Source of the DNA: Apiospora phragmitis
Taxonomy: Eukaryota > Ascomycota > Sordariomycetes > Amphisphaeriales > Apiosporaceae
DNA: 64,000 nt
Direction of reading: 5' to 3'
Assembly (NCBI GenBank): GCA_038363925.1
Contig: JAQQWL010000006.1
Location: 4,630,501 to 4,694,500 of the forward strand
The position numbers and the translations under genes are program-made. Shown one piece after another: positions 36,416-48,829 of the stretch. The first letter of the stretch is position 1. Every line of letters starts with the position of its first letter. Under the pieces are notes generated by a model. The model searched no databases. It was not told where the DNA came from and worked only from the letters and a program-made list of their open reading frames with translations.

Positions 36416-37126
36416 GGCTACTGCAGAGCAGTGAGATGAATCAGGGTAAGTGGGCCCCCTTACCAGCCCGACATCGCACCACCAACAGCCACTTTTTGCA
36501 TAGCACAGCCTGGCCGCCTGACCAGCCAGCGAAAGTTTGTTCAAGTTTTGGGATTTGATAAGGGGGAATCCGGGAAGCTGGCCATTCCAATTCGTTCGAT
36601 CTTTCTGCCGATTGTGCCTCGCTGCGACTATGCCAGCACCAGCTTTGGTGCCAAGCAAAAACTACCAACCAAGACCTACAGCTGCGACACGATGCAACGC
36701 AGGCTGTATTGATCCCTGTGTCATTACGGCTCCTGCAAAGGGCCCCCAAGATACCTGCGGCCCGTTGCGACCTATGCCTGCCCTTCATCGTAGTGAGGTC
36801 TCAAAGGAAAGCTAAGGTGGCAGGTGGCCGTTTAGAGGCTGTGCTGATGCCTGCAACTCCGTATATTGCAAGTTCGACAGCTCATATTACACAGCAGCGA
36901 GATCATACCGGTTTGTGATACCTTGGACGACTGGTAAAGGCCGAGGCAGACCGCCAGGTTGTCTTACGAATGCGTTTTTCGGTTCGCTGATTGGAAAGTC
37001 CTACCTAGTTAAGGTAAAACTTAATACGTATAAAGAGTGGAAGGGAAATCGTATCGGTATCATTGTCGAAGTGCCAGTCATTGCACAAACCTCTCCAATT
37101 ATACAGTAGCACGAACGATACTTGGC
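36416..37126. other. Intergenic between deaminase gene and zinc-finger pseudogene
   Basis: No supported gene. Divergent upstream regions of the two flanking loci. Confidence 0.45.
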
Positions 37127-38024
37127 ATGATGTCGAACTATCATCACAGACACGAGACACCCTATCCAGATGACCCAGATAACGAAGACTGGCGTGCAGA
37201 GGAGCCTTACAATACACGAGGCTCGAATTCACGCTTCGCCGTACATTTGGCTAGCCAGGACAACGCCGGATGTGTGAACCCGGCATGCCTCACCATCAAC
37301 AACGCATCTGGAAGCAGGATGGGTTCGGTTTCGTCTCATTAGGGAGATTTCGATCCTCCCAATCCAGATTCGTACCGAAAGATTCCATCTAGCCCATCTT
37401 ACTCGACAGACTCTACATACCAAGTTTCGTCCCAACCAGACCTCAATTCGCCCAGGATGTCTCTCCAAGCTACAAGCAACCAACAATTCGCCCAGGATGT
37501 CTCTCCAAGCTACAAGCAACCAAGAAATGCCCGTCTCAAGTGACCAGCAGCCCACGCCAGAACCCGGAACCGAATATGACTATAAGAAAAAGCGGTTCTG
37601 GGTAAACACAAGCAAACTTGACGTGCTGGACGATGTTGAAGAGGAACCGGAGCCAGGAGGAGGATACAGGTGTCCCGCAGATGACTGTGGTGACAAGTGG
37701 TCTTCAACTCGACGAGACCTCAAGTAAGTAACATCTGTCCACAACATTTCAACAGGCTACTGAGAAATTTCTAGGAAACATTATAGGACACACGCCCTGC
37801 CCGTTTATTGTCCCTTCAGGCAATGCCGTGATGCTATCAATTCAAAGGGGCACACCGCTGAGCAGCGTGATATGTGCCGACATGTTTGGATACATCATGC
37901 GAAGTGGGCGGAGAAGTTCGGCATAAAAAAAGAGGAAGAGGAATGTAGTAACTGCGGGAAATTCATGAGAACGGACCGCGTGCGGGGCAAGCATTTGGGT
38001 ATTTGCCTGAGAAGGAAGAAATAG
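37127..38024 (+). pseudogene. C2H2 zinc-finger protein gene, disrupted
   Basis: A reading frame starts at 37127 (MMSNYHHRHETPYPDDPDNE) and meets TAG at 37340-37342. The same frame then stays open through protein-like sequence (DSYRKIPSSPSYSTDSTYQV) to a 40-bp tandem duplication at 37444-37523. The duplication shifts the frame by one base. After it, the frame with MPVSSDQQPTPEPGTEY leads into zinc fingers: CPADDCGDKWSSTRRDLKKH (C-x4-C-x12-H-x3-H, split by an intron 37731-37775, AAGTAAGT..TTTCTAG), VYCPFRQCRDAIN with a following H-x-x-x-H-H, and ECSNCGKFMRTD. The stop at 38022-38024 follows LRRKK. One duplication and one C-to-T change (CAG to TAG) explain the loss. The locus sits at the edge of the AT-rich block. 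Confidence 0.78.
37444..37523. repeat. 40-bp perfect tandem duplication
   Basis: Two identical 40-bp units in direct contact (each begins CAATTCGCCCAGGATG). Because 40 is not a multiple of three, it breaks the reading frame of the zinc-finger gene. The lack of divergence between units points to a recent event. Confidence 0.97.
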
Positions 38025-38829
38025 GTATTTCTAGTGGCAAAGATGATCAATAGATGCGGGAGTGGCATTGGAAGATTACAGGATATGGATGTATGCTTGA
38101 ACCTGATGCCTTCTCTAATGGACTGTTATTGTTGGTGTCTCTCCGTATCTCCATTTGACCCTGTTCTTAAAATTGCGTAGACCTATTGTGAGAATAGAAT
38201 GCGAATAGCTACATCCATCGTTATAAGTCGCCGTGACCTCGGTCGAAAACTAATAAAGGAGACACTGAAGGACGAAGCGTATCCTTAGTAGTTCCGCCGT
38301 CGATATTAAAATTCGAACGACTTTACTAGGGACTTAAAGCTAGAGATATATGTCGTTTATTATTTAATTAACTTAATTACTAGTTAATTTTAAATTAAAA
38401 ATCTAAGTTATATACTATTTTTAACTTCTTTTATAATATATTATAATATTATATAATAAAAGGCTTTAATATATATAACGCTTTTATTATAATTAACGTT
38501 TTTATATTTTTTAATAGTTAATAATATTTAATATATTTACTTAGTTTTTAGTATTTATAACTACGCGTTTTTATTAATAATTAATTATTTCGATTCCGGA
38601 TTATATTAAGCCGGTATTATTTAATAGTTTAATATTTTAATATAGCTTATTTAATTTCATCGATTTAAGCCTTTCGTAATTAATTAAAAAAGCGTGGTTA
38701 AACGAATAAATATTAAAATTAATTAACGAATTTAAAGGTAATTAAGTAATAATTATATTAATCGTTACTTTAAAGTTATTTAATAGCTTTTTTATTATCC
38801 TCGCTTTATTCCTCGAGATTATTATAACG

Positions 38830-39095
38830 AACGTTATTCGAGTTTTAAAAAAAACTTAATAAGATATACTTAAGTTTATATTAATAATACGAAAAATTAT
38901 TTAAACGTATAATAAAGAGAACGTTTTATTAAAATAATAGTATTAGTTTATAACGTAGTAAGAAAAGTGGTTAAGTAAAAATATTTATATAATAAAGTTA
39001 TTAAAGTTATTTATTTTATTAATTAGTTAAATTAGTACTTAAATTAATTATTAAAATAAAAATTATTTATATAAAATATATAAGAAACGTTTCTT
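38830..39095 (-). repeat. Inverted copy of 40.43-40.62 kb within the AT block
   Basis: Reads as the diverged reverse complement of about 40430-40620. Shared strings include ATTCGAGTTTTAAAA, ATACTTAAGTTTATATTAAT and TTATTAAAATAAAAA followed by TATTTATATAAAATATATAA. Confidence 0.75.
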
Positions 39096-40539
39096 ATTAT
39101 ATATTTCTTTTTTTATTAATTTCTTTATTAAGCTACGTTTTATTTTATTATTATATAATCTTTTATTAATTATTTAGCTTTATTTATTTATTTTATATTA
39201 TATACTTTATATTATATATTTTAAATTAAATAGTTTTAAGAGTTATTTATTTACTGTGTATTTTTCATTTTTCATTTTTTATTTTTATTTATTTATTTAT
39301 TTTTATTTTTTATTTTATATTAAGTTATTTTAAGAGTTATTTATTATTATAATATTAATTATTATAAGTGAATTTATAAGCATTAACTCGTGAGGTAGTT
39401 CTTTATACTAGATTTTATATACGCTTTAAAGTATTATAAAGCCGTGATAAAGGTGAGTTTAGTCGTATAATTAAGTTAGTTTATAATATTATCCTCTTTT
39501 TATTTATTTTATTTTTAAAGTAATTAATTAATATAAGTATTTAATACGTATTATAATATTAAGTTTTTATAAGTTTCTTTTTTATCTTTTTAATAATATA
39601 TGTTTATTATAATATTTAATCGTTTTAAAATATTTCGATTTAAAATTAAAAGTTTTACGGCTCGTAATTTTATTACTTTTTTAACGATTTTAGTTTCGAG
39701 ATTATACCTTATTTTTATTATATTTTTAAAATGTAAAAATATATAATAATAAAAACTGTCGCGAAATATTAAAAGTATATTCGTATTAATGAATTTTATA
39801 ATAAATTAAGCGTTTTTTTATTTTTAATAACGAGTTTTAAAAAAGTATCGTTATTTAAAACGTAAAAAGCTATAGTTAAAAAACAATGCTTTAAGTTATA
39901 AAAAAGTTATTAAAAAATAAATAAGGCTATTACTTATTTAATTCGTTTATAAAAATAAAATAAAATAGCTCAGTGTTAAAACGTAAAGCTAGTATAGCGT
40001 AGCTTTTGTTTTTTAAAAAATTAAAAAAATAAGAGCGTTAAAAGTTCGAGGCAGCGGTAGTACTTTAAATAAACGAGGGCTTCGGCGTGGTAAATTAAAA
40101 TGCTACGAACTTTTTCTTCTTTTCGAATCTTCTCGATCTATATTACGACCTAACTCGACGAGACGGCCAGTACTCACCCTTGGAGCGGAACCATGATAAC
40201 TTAAAGCGCTTATAAAGTTTTAAGCGCGACTTAACCTCGCCCGTTAATACGTATAACCTTATTTATAATAATAATTAGCGCTTAATAAAAACGCTTTAAA
40301 ATAGTATTTTCGTAATAAAATAAATTAAATAATATAAAAAAAGATAATATATAAGCGTTAATTAAAATAAAAAGAAGTTACGTAATAAATCTCGAGATCT
40401 CGTAAAATTCGCGAGATATATAATAATAAACGTTTTTTATATATTTTATATAAATACTTTTTATTTTAATAAGTAATTTAAATTATTAATAAAATAAATA
40501 ATATTGAAAAGTTTATTATATAAATATGTTTTTTCGATG

Positions 40540-41285
<746 letters not shown>

Positions 41286-41586
41286 TAAACTTTTAAGTAA
41301 AAAAAATTAACTGCTTTTTACATCATCGAATTTTAAGGAATTATAGCTTAATTAAACTATATTAAAACTATAAAAATTATATTATATTATTAAAAATTAA
41401 AGGAAAAGATTAAGAATAAATTTAACCAGTTTAATACCTTTAATTATTTTTTATATATAAAAAACCTAGTATTAAAATTAATACGCGTTTATATAAATAA
41501 CGTCGTAAAAAGTAAAGCGGTTAATAATAATAAAATAGCTAAGTTTAAATTAATACGAAACGCTTATATTAATATATTAATACGTA

Positions 41587-41700
41587 ATTAAAAATTACTA
41601 TTATAATAAATATAATAAAAAGAAAATATTTTTTATTATAATTATTAAAAATTACTATTATAATAAATATAATAAAAAGAAAATATTTTTTATTATAATT
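41587..41700. repeat. 57-bp perfect tandem duplication in the AT block
   Basis: Two identical 57-bp units (41587-41643 and 41644-41700), with the first bases of a third unit following. Identity despite the mutated surroundings means the duplication is younger than most of the RIP-type change. Confidence 0.93.
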
Positions 41701-44204
41701 ATTAAAAATAAAAGTATTACGATAGAAAATATTAATCTTTAAAAAAAGATTTTTAAAAAAATTTCAAAAACCGATATATTAACGTTATTTAAAACGAAAA
41801 TAGCTTTATAGTAACTATTAAGAGAAATAACGATATAATTAATTATAATAATAAGTATACTATATATTTAATGAATAAATAAAAAATCGAATAGTTTCTA
41901 AAGTTTTAAAATTAAAAGAAATTATAATTAAAACGTTATAATAATATATAAAAAACTTACTTTAATATATAATAATTTTAATAAATATAAAAGTATATTT
42001 AATTAATAAAAATAATTTATGAACTTTAAATAATTAATAATTATATTAATAAATAAAATTATAAATAAAACTTTTAAGCTATTAAACTTTAAAATTAATA
42101 TAAAAGTAATTATTTTAAATATTTCTTATTTAAATTTAAAACGTCCACGTGTTATAACTTAGCTTAATTATATAACTTAAACTTATTTTTAACACGACTT
42201 TATAATAACCCGGAATATATACGAGATTTAATATAAACTAACGTACTTTATAAGCGAGCTACGTATATAAGCGAGCTACGTACTTTTTATTATTAAGCCT
42301 TATAAGTTATAATTTAATTTAATTATAACGTTTAAAACTAATTAAATATATTAATAATTATTATTTTAGAGGTTTTTATATAATTCTAATAAGTACGCGT
42401 ATTATATTCGAGCTTTCCGTAGATTTTATAGCGTTGTAGGCGTGTTTTAAACGTCTTCGTATAATTACTTTTTTAACGCGATTCGTTTTATAACTATTTA
42501 TTAATGTATGTTTTAAAACTATAGGTTTTCTCTAGTTTATATACGAAGTAATTTTCTATTTTATAGCCGTTTTTTTTCGTACGGCGGCGCCGGCTAAGTA
42601 TTTTATTTATTTTTCGAAGTGTCGCGTTTTTACTTTTTAAAAGAGTAATTCGGTGTATAATTTATATTATAACCTTTACGATCTAGTTAAGGTTAATTAA
42701 AATAAATATCGGAAAGTTATTTTCATATTATACGATACGGTTTTAAATATATTCGGTTTAAGACTAGGCCTTAATTAAATTATTTAAAGTTTTTGATTCT
42801 TAAGGGATAAATAGGCCGGAAAACGTTCTTAAAAGTATTAAAATACGTAGTTTTATATTTAATTATAAAATAATATATTCCGGATTATACGAAATAAGTC
42901 TTATTTTTTAAAAGCTTTTTTATATATTCGAAACAGTAAAAATCGCCTAGAACGTTTTTAAAAACGTTAGTAAGAAGTTTTTTCTGTAAAAATATAAATA
43001 ATATACGCCTATATAAAACCTTTAATTTCTTTCCCGTATACTTTTTTAATATATAAAAATAGCCGATATTAAGAGGCTAGAACTTATATAATAAATAAGA
43101 AAGTATATAAAATATAATAATCGAGTTCTTTTCGTAATAAAGCTTAAAAGTTATTAAGTAATAGCTTTTATAGCTATTTAAGATTAAAAAACGATAACGA
43201 CCTTTTATATAAAACCTAATATATTAATTAAAGTATTAAATTTAGTTCTCGCCTTTTTTATTCGTAGTTTAATTATTTTTAATAACTATAATTACCTAGT
43301 CTTTCTGTAATAGGCTATTTTTATATTAAGAAAAGAGGTACGTTTTCCTAGTAAAAATAATATACGAAGGGATAGCGTAACCGTTTAATCTAACGCCTTG
43401 AATAACTATAACCTATTCTCGTTCCTTTACTATATTAACCTAGGCCTTCCGCGTCGATCAGAGGTGGTTATAATTATTTCGAACGAGACTTAACTTATAA
43501 AAAACCTGGTTTCGTCGAAATTATATATATCCTTTTTTTATATTTTATATTTATTAATTATATTCTATATAAAAATAAATTATACGCGATACGCGTTAAA
43601 ATTTTTTATAAAAGATTTTTTAATAATTAATTCTTTAATTAAAACGCGTCCGGAAGTCTAATTATTATCGTATAAAGTTAAAAGCTTAATTAACGCCGAC
43701 ACGTCCTGCGTTATATAAACTAAATAATCGATTCGCTATATCTTTTATACTATTTAACCGGGGAAAAAACGATCACGTATTTAGATTAATAATATATTAA
43801 ATAATTAATTCCTCTTTAAAATTAAAAAGCTTTTAAAAGTTTATAGAAATTTCGGATCGTAATCGAATTCCGCGTCGTCGGCTACGTAATGTCGATTTTA
43901 AAATATAATATATCGCTATAGCTTTTCATATATTTAATTTCGGGTTATTTTAAAGCGTTTAAAGCATTAAATTAAGCCTTTTTTATTTATTTTTAATTCT
44001 ATACTTATTAAAGGAGAGAAGTTAATATAAATTTAATTAAAAGTACGCAGCTCGCTTGTATGCGTAGCTCGTTTATAAGGTACGTTACCGTAACTTTTAA
44101 AAATTTATCATACTTTTAGTTAATATAATTTATTTTATTAATTGTTTTTTATAACCTCGTTTAAATAAAGTTTAAACTAAATAAATACCTTTTTAAATTT
44201 TTTT

Positions 44205-44775
44205 TTAAAGCGGCGTGAATAACTTATTAATTAATATTTTAAAACGTTTTTTTATAAAACCGGTAATAAACTTTAATTAAACGAGGAATTTTCGAAAATA
44301 CTCGCTCGTTTCGTTAAAAAGTATTAATATATTAATCGTTATCTCTTTTTTAAATATAATAAAGGTTTAAATAATATTAATAATAATATAAAAGAGACGT
44401 ATTTTTTCGCGTAGTTTATTAATATTATAAGTTGTTTATTTTAATATTTTTTTAATTAAGGGTTTATTTCCCTTTTTTTAAACTTAATATAATAATATTC
44501 ACAATTAATATTATTTTATTCGATGTTTTTAATTCCTTTAATTATCGCTTATTAAATAAAGCTGTTATTATTAAATTTTATAATAGTCTCATTAAAAGGT
44601 GTCGAGAATAATAATAAGAGGTTTTTTTTATTAAAGAAAATAATTAAGTTTAGATATAAATATTATTCTTATAAAATTATTATTTAAAAGTTTAAATAAT
44701 AACTCGTAAAAATAAAAGTAATTAAAATATAACGAACGTTATTTAAGTTCATATTAATAATATAAAAAAGTATTT
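44205..44775 (-). repeat. Right inverted arm of the repeat pair
   Basis: Reverse-complement partner of 40540-41285. Its outer end lies about 35 bp from the point where the patatin-like gene stops being recognisable, so it probably marks the end of the inserted element. Confidence 0.75.
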
Positions 44776-44810
44776 AAATATATATATAAAAAGGCGCTAT
44801 TAATGTGTCG

Positions 44811-45900
44811 GTGTAGCGACCGCTTAGTCTGTTGGCTACCGTTATCGAGCTTGACGCCATGGTCTTTAAGGCCTTCAAGATAGATATTCGCCTGTCCCGG
44901 ATGCTGACGACGTTCCCGAGGCCGGTGCCGATGCTTAAGACATGTAACCGACTGCGGCCGGGAAACCGTTTCTCGGCTTCTTTAATAAGCACCTCGCAGG
45001 GGTTATTGTACCCAAATCCTGCGTCGATGAATTCGATACTGTCTCGGCAAAGTTCGATGGATTTAAAGAACGTCGTCGCGGCCGACGTCGCACGGGCAAC
45101 TTGTCAGATCGTATAGCCGTGGAAGGCTGCGGATGGGTCGTATGTCGTGAAGAGAGTGGGGCCTGTATCGACATTCGCCTTCGTGATTGCGAGGACAATA
45201 CTGCGAGAGGTTAGTGCTGTTTGCCGTAGTAACACCGCCTACTCCAAATATAATAGTATACGTATTCGTGCATGTTGCGTTACGCAACTCTAGGTCTTCA
45301 TGTGGGCAGGTGTCGGTAGTGGGCCGACCTTGACTTCGTTGCATTACGTAAGCCGGTTCCGTACAGTTTTCTCGAATGACCTGTTTGATAGCCCCCTCTA
45401 GGGCTGTGGTATAGAAGGCACCTTTCGGCGGGGCAACCGGTAGGAGTGTGCGTTTTGGGGTGAAGGCGGCCCGGCCGACATTCTCGTCCGCTCGTATGCA
45501 TTCGTCGATCGACATTCCTAATCTCCCAAGCATGATCGCAATGATCCTGATCGGGTTGTTAACAGGTGAGACGGATGGGAAAAAGTTGAATATGCCACTG
45601 GGCCAAAAGCCGACGCGCCGATATTGACCACAATGGTATATCGGTATATATCTTGTCAGAACCAACAGAAAAGGGGAAGTATACCCGCCTGTGCTCGTGC
45701 GGCCGATCAGGTAGAAGTATTCGCATGGCCTAGTGACTTGGTCGAGGCCTTTCGATTCCCGAATACGCTCCATAATGTTCTCTAGTATCAGGAGGCTGGA
45801 CTTCCCACGGATGCCGCCGCCATCGAGGGAGAGGATCCTCAGCGGCGGGCTAGGGTCGTTCCTACCGACTCTCAGCGTTATCTTTACTCTTTGGAATAGA
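44811..45900 (-). pseudogene. Patatin-like phospholipase, stop codon inside and 3' end lost to the AT block
   Basis: Patatin enzymes hydrolyse acyl chains from lipids through a Ser-Asp dyad. The minus strand shows the oxyanion loop LRILSLDGGGIRGKSSLLIL, the nucleophile region YFYLIGRTSTGG, then IIAIMLGRLGMSIDEC, and the Asp motif FIDAGFGYNNPCEV followed by LHVLSIGTGLGNV. Introns are 45684-45547 and 45261-45201. Three faults: the Gly normally before the nucleophile Thr-Ser is Arg (GRTSTGG instead of GGTSTGG), the Trp of the usual IWQ.ARATSAA motif is TGA (45106-45104), and sequence after ANRLSGRYTDT runs into AT-rich DNA. The N-terminal start is not identified. In fungi this domain often heads NLR-like proteins with NB and repeat domains; nothing of an NB domain is visible. 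Confidence 0.88.
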
Positions 45901-46954
45901 GGCGACTTCCCGGATAAACGGTGAATCCACCCCCTAAGACACTGGGATAACGAGGAATAATGGCTGGAATAGGAAGGAATAGTCCCCGAGAGTCGCTTAC
46001 CAGGACCTTATGTGATGGAATGAACTGGTTCATTCGATGTTCCCGCTGTCTTCCATTTATTTGGGCAGCGGAGTCGTTGGATGTATTGATTCCCCCGAGA
46101 TGACCAGACGGTATAGGCGCCAGCCTGGTGCGGCTGAGATTGCCACGACGGGCGACCCCGCGCGATTCTACGAGCGCCACCGTCCAATCAGCATCATGGT
46201 GTGGTAGATGCTGCGGCCGGCAGCGAAGGGGCGAATGCAGGGCGTGGTGGCCGAGTTGAACAGTCATTTTGGCTACTGGCGGACATGAAGCTGATGAGAA
46301 TTCCTCTTTCGACATTACGTGGTTCAATATGGAGTACGTCGTCAAAACAGAGTTTGGTCCGATCAAACGATCAAAGTAATGGCAAGCATTATCTATGGTC
46401 AGTTATTCTTTTGACATCCGAATGATGGGCGCTGAACTTGGATTTTACTGTATCATAGGTTACACACAATAGAGTAGGTTCAAGACCAAGTAGTAATTGC
46501 CAATGTGTTTTTGCCCTTGCCTTTTCCTCGAAACAACAATCTATGCTGGCTGGCCCGATGGAAGTGCCGTAGGCGAATATTGCTCATAGATATGTATGGC
46601 TATATCTATATGTATATATGGTTGTATGATTCAAGTAGGTAGGTATATGAAGGTAAAGGGTACCCAGCATGCCACCAAATCCCTTAAAGTTCTTGATGCA
46701 GGTGACACAGAGTAAGATGGGCAAAATAAACCTCGACGTGGACACGCACAACCCCGATGACCATCCATTGGAAAAGCACACGCCTCTATGATTATTGATA
46801 AACGAGACCACCATATACAAGTCCCTACCTGAGTTATAAACAAATACCCTCCCCAATTCTATTCTTTCGGTCTTTGGTATATATAGAAGAGAGCCATCGA
46901 TGTGTTTTGAAAAATGCGGAGATCAAACCGAGCCACCTAACACAACCACCACCC
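45901..46954. other. Intergenic, patatin remnant to GH76 gene
   Basis: No supported gene. A 160-codon minus-strand frame at 45884-46366 lacks any domain. The right part is AT-rich with TATATG repeats and is 3' flanking DNA of the GH76 gene. Confidence 0.45.
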
Positions 46955-48829
46955 TTAGAAATCCATCCACAGGTACGTGCCGACCCCCGCCAGCAGCAGG
47001 AACAGCGTCACGAACCCGGCCCCAACGCGGTCGCCATGCGTAATATCGCGCAGCTCCGCCGGGTTGCGGTCCTTGGCGCCGGCGTTGGGGTTGCCCTGGC
47101 TGGTGCCGCCGCTGGCGCTCGTGACGAGGGGCGGGGCGTCGTCCAGCAACAAAATCGAGAGGGCCCCCAAGACGTTCATCTGCTGGCCCGCGCCCACCTC
47201 GTTGTCGAAGGCGCCCGTCGACCAGCGGAAGCCGCACATGCGGCCGTTGTCGCCGCCCGTGCACGTCTTGACCGCCGCGCGCGCCGACGATTCGAGCACC
47301 GGCATCACCGTGTCGCGGATCGCCGGCACCATCTGCACCGCGTACCCGAGCCAGCGGTGCAGGTAGCCCTTGAAGGACGTCGCGTCCATGGTGCAGAGCG
47401 CCTGCTCGCACGTCGGCTCGTAGGCGGTGCCATTGGGGAAGAAGAACTCGAGCGTGCGCTTGGTGAGGCTTTCGACGCGGGACGCCCATTTATCGTCCTT
47501 GGTCTGTTCGTGGTGGATTTTCAGTTAGTCGTGAGCCTTCTCTTGCTATAATCCTTCTACACGATGACGAAGCACAAGAAAGGGAATAGGGTCGTCATTG
47601 CCCTCCAACATGGCTTGTTGATCAGTTGGAGTGAGAAGAAGGAATGATTACTCACGTATTTATACATGACGGAAGCTCCCTGGATCATGATCGCAGCATT
47701 GTACGAGTACTGCAGCTTGTTGATATTGGTGCAGTTTAACTCTTTCCCAGGGTGATCTTTGTCTGGTCCAGTATTGGTACCGTCGTACACGTTCCAGTCC
47801 TTGTCGATAAGGCCAACGCCTGAAATCCAATCCCAAGTTTGCTCGGCAATCTCGGCATAGGTCTTATTATCACTGTACAGGGCCAGGCGGGCACCCATGT
47901 TGAAGAAAGCACCGTTGGAAATAGCTTTAGTTAAAAAAGCAACGACGTCAGCAAAACCATCATCCATCATCCATCATCAACAGAAACAGAGGGGGGCCAG
48001 GCAATGGGAAGTACGCCCCCAAACCTATACCCCAGGAGAATGCCAAAGCACTCACTGTTCTTGTAATCATAGCCCTGGTTTCCGGAAAACACCTGCCAGT
48101 GTAGACCACCGTTACAATCTTTATCGAAACCAGTGGTGAGTCGTTTTTGTTGTTCGTTCCAGACGGCCTGGGTCAGAGCAAGCCATTGAGGCTCGGATGG
48201 CGGAGGGTCCTTGAACTTGGTCTCGGCCGCGCCCAACGAAGCCATGCCCCAAAAGGCCTGGTCATCGTTTCCCATCTGCAACGACCAGTTGCTCGGATTG
48301 AAGTCGTGGTTCTCGCCCGCTTGGCCCAACAGACCGAAAATAACTTTATCGTTCCACGTCTCGTCGCCCGTGTAATGCCAGTAGTCGATCATCGTCCCCC
48401 ACATGGCGCCTGATTGCCACCTGTTGCACACCGACCGTTAGAACACCGGGCAGTCCACATCTTGTTATTCGGTGAGGGAAGCGGAAGGGTGCAAAGCCGT
48501 ACCAGAAATAAAGATCGCGTTGGCCAGTAGTCGAGGCCGGTCCGGGGAGCATACCCGGCAGCATGCCCGGCTGATCTCCCTTGTAGAAAGACATGAGATC
48601 CGTAGCAACAAGCTTGGCGGCCTGTTTGATCGAGTCTGTCGCACAGAAACCATTGTTAGTACTGCACGTGCCGCTCTGTCGCAAGGGGTTAGGGAGGCAA
48701 GGGAGAGTGCCTTGCTTCGGCTGTTGTTCTATTCTGCTTACCCTTGGACCCGAAATCTACATCGAGCGCTCCATTGGAACCACCAACCAACAGCGACAAA
48801 CAAGCGAGTGTGGACGCGGCGAAATGCAT
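46955..48829 (-). CDS. GH76 mannan endo-1,6-alpha-mannosidase, Dfg5/Dcw1 type
   Basis: About 480 residues, secreted and membrane or GPI-attached. The Dfg5/Dcw1 group cross-links GPI proteins to the cell wall. Exons: 48829-48742, 48675-48503, 48420-48056, 47924-47656, 47503-46955. The signal peptide is MHFAASTLACLSLLVGGSNG. Conserved pieces are TDSIKQAAKLVATDLMSFYK, WWQSGAMWGTMIDYWHYTGD, the adjacent catalytic Asp pair in MGNDDQAFWGMASLGAAE, SGNQGYDYKN and ISNGAFFNMGARLALY. Near the end are MCGFRWSTGAFDNEVGAGQQ and a hydrophobic tail (GAGFVTLFLLLAGVGTYLW) that fits a GPI signal. The first intron joins cleanly only if the GGG at 48741-48743 has one G too many or an unusual splice is used; the other four junctions keep frame. 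Confidence 0.93.

Noticed and set aside
45884..46366. 160-codon frame as the N-terminus of the patatin gene
   Set aside because: It is in a different frame from the GGGIRG exon and lacks a splice path to it; the true start of the patatin gene stays unknown.
46874..47551. 225-codon plus-strand frame, Arg/Ala/Val-rich
   Set aside because: Antisense of GH76 exon 5; the minus strand has conserved GH76 motifs and clean splice sites.
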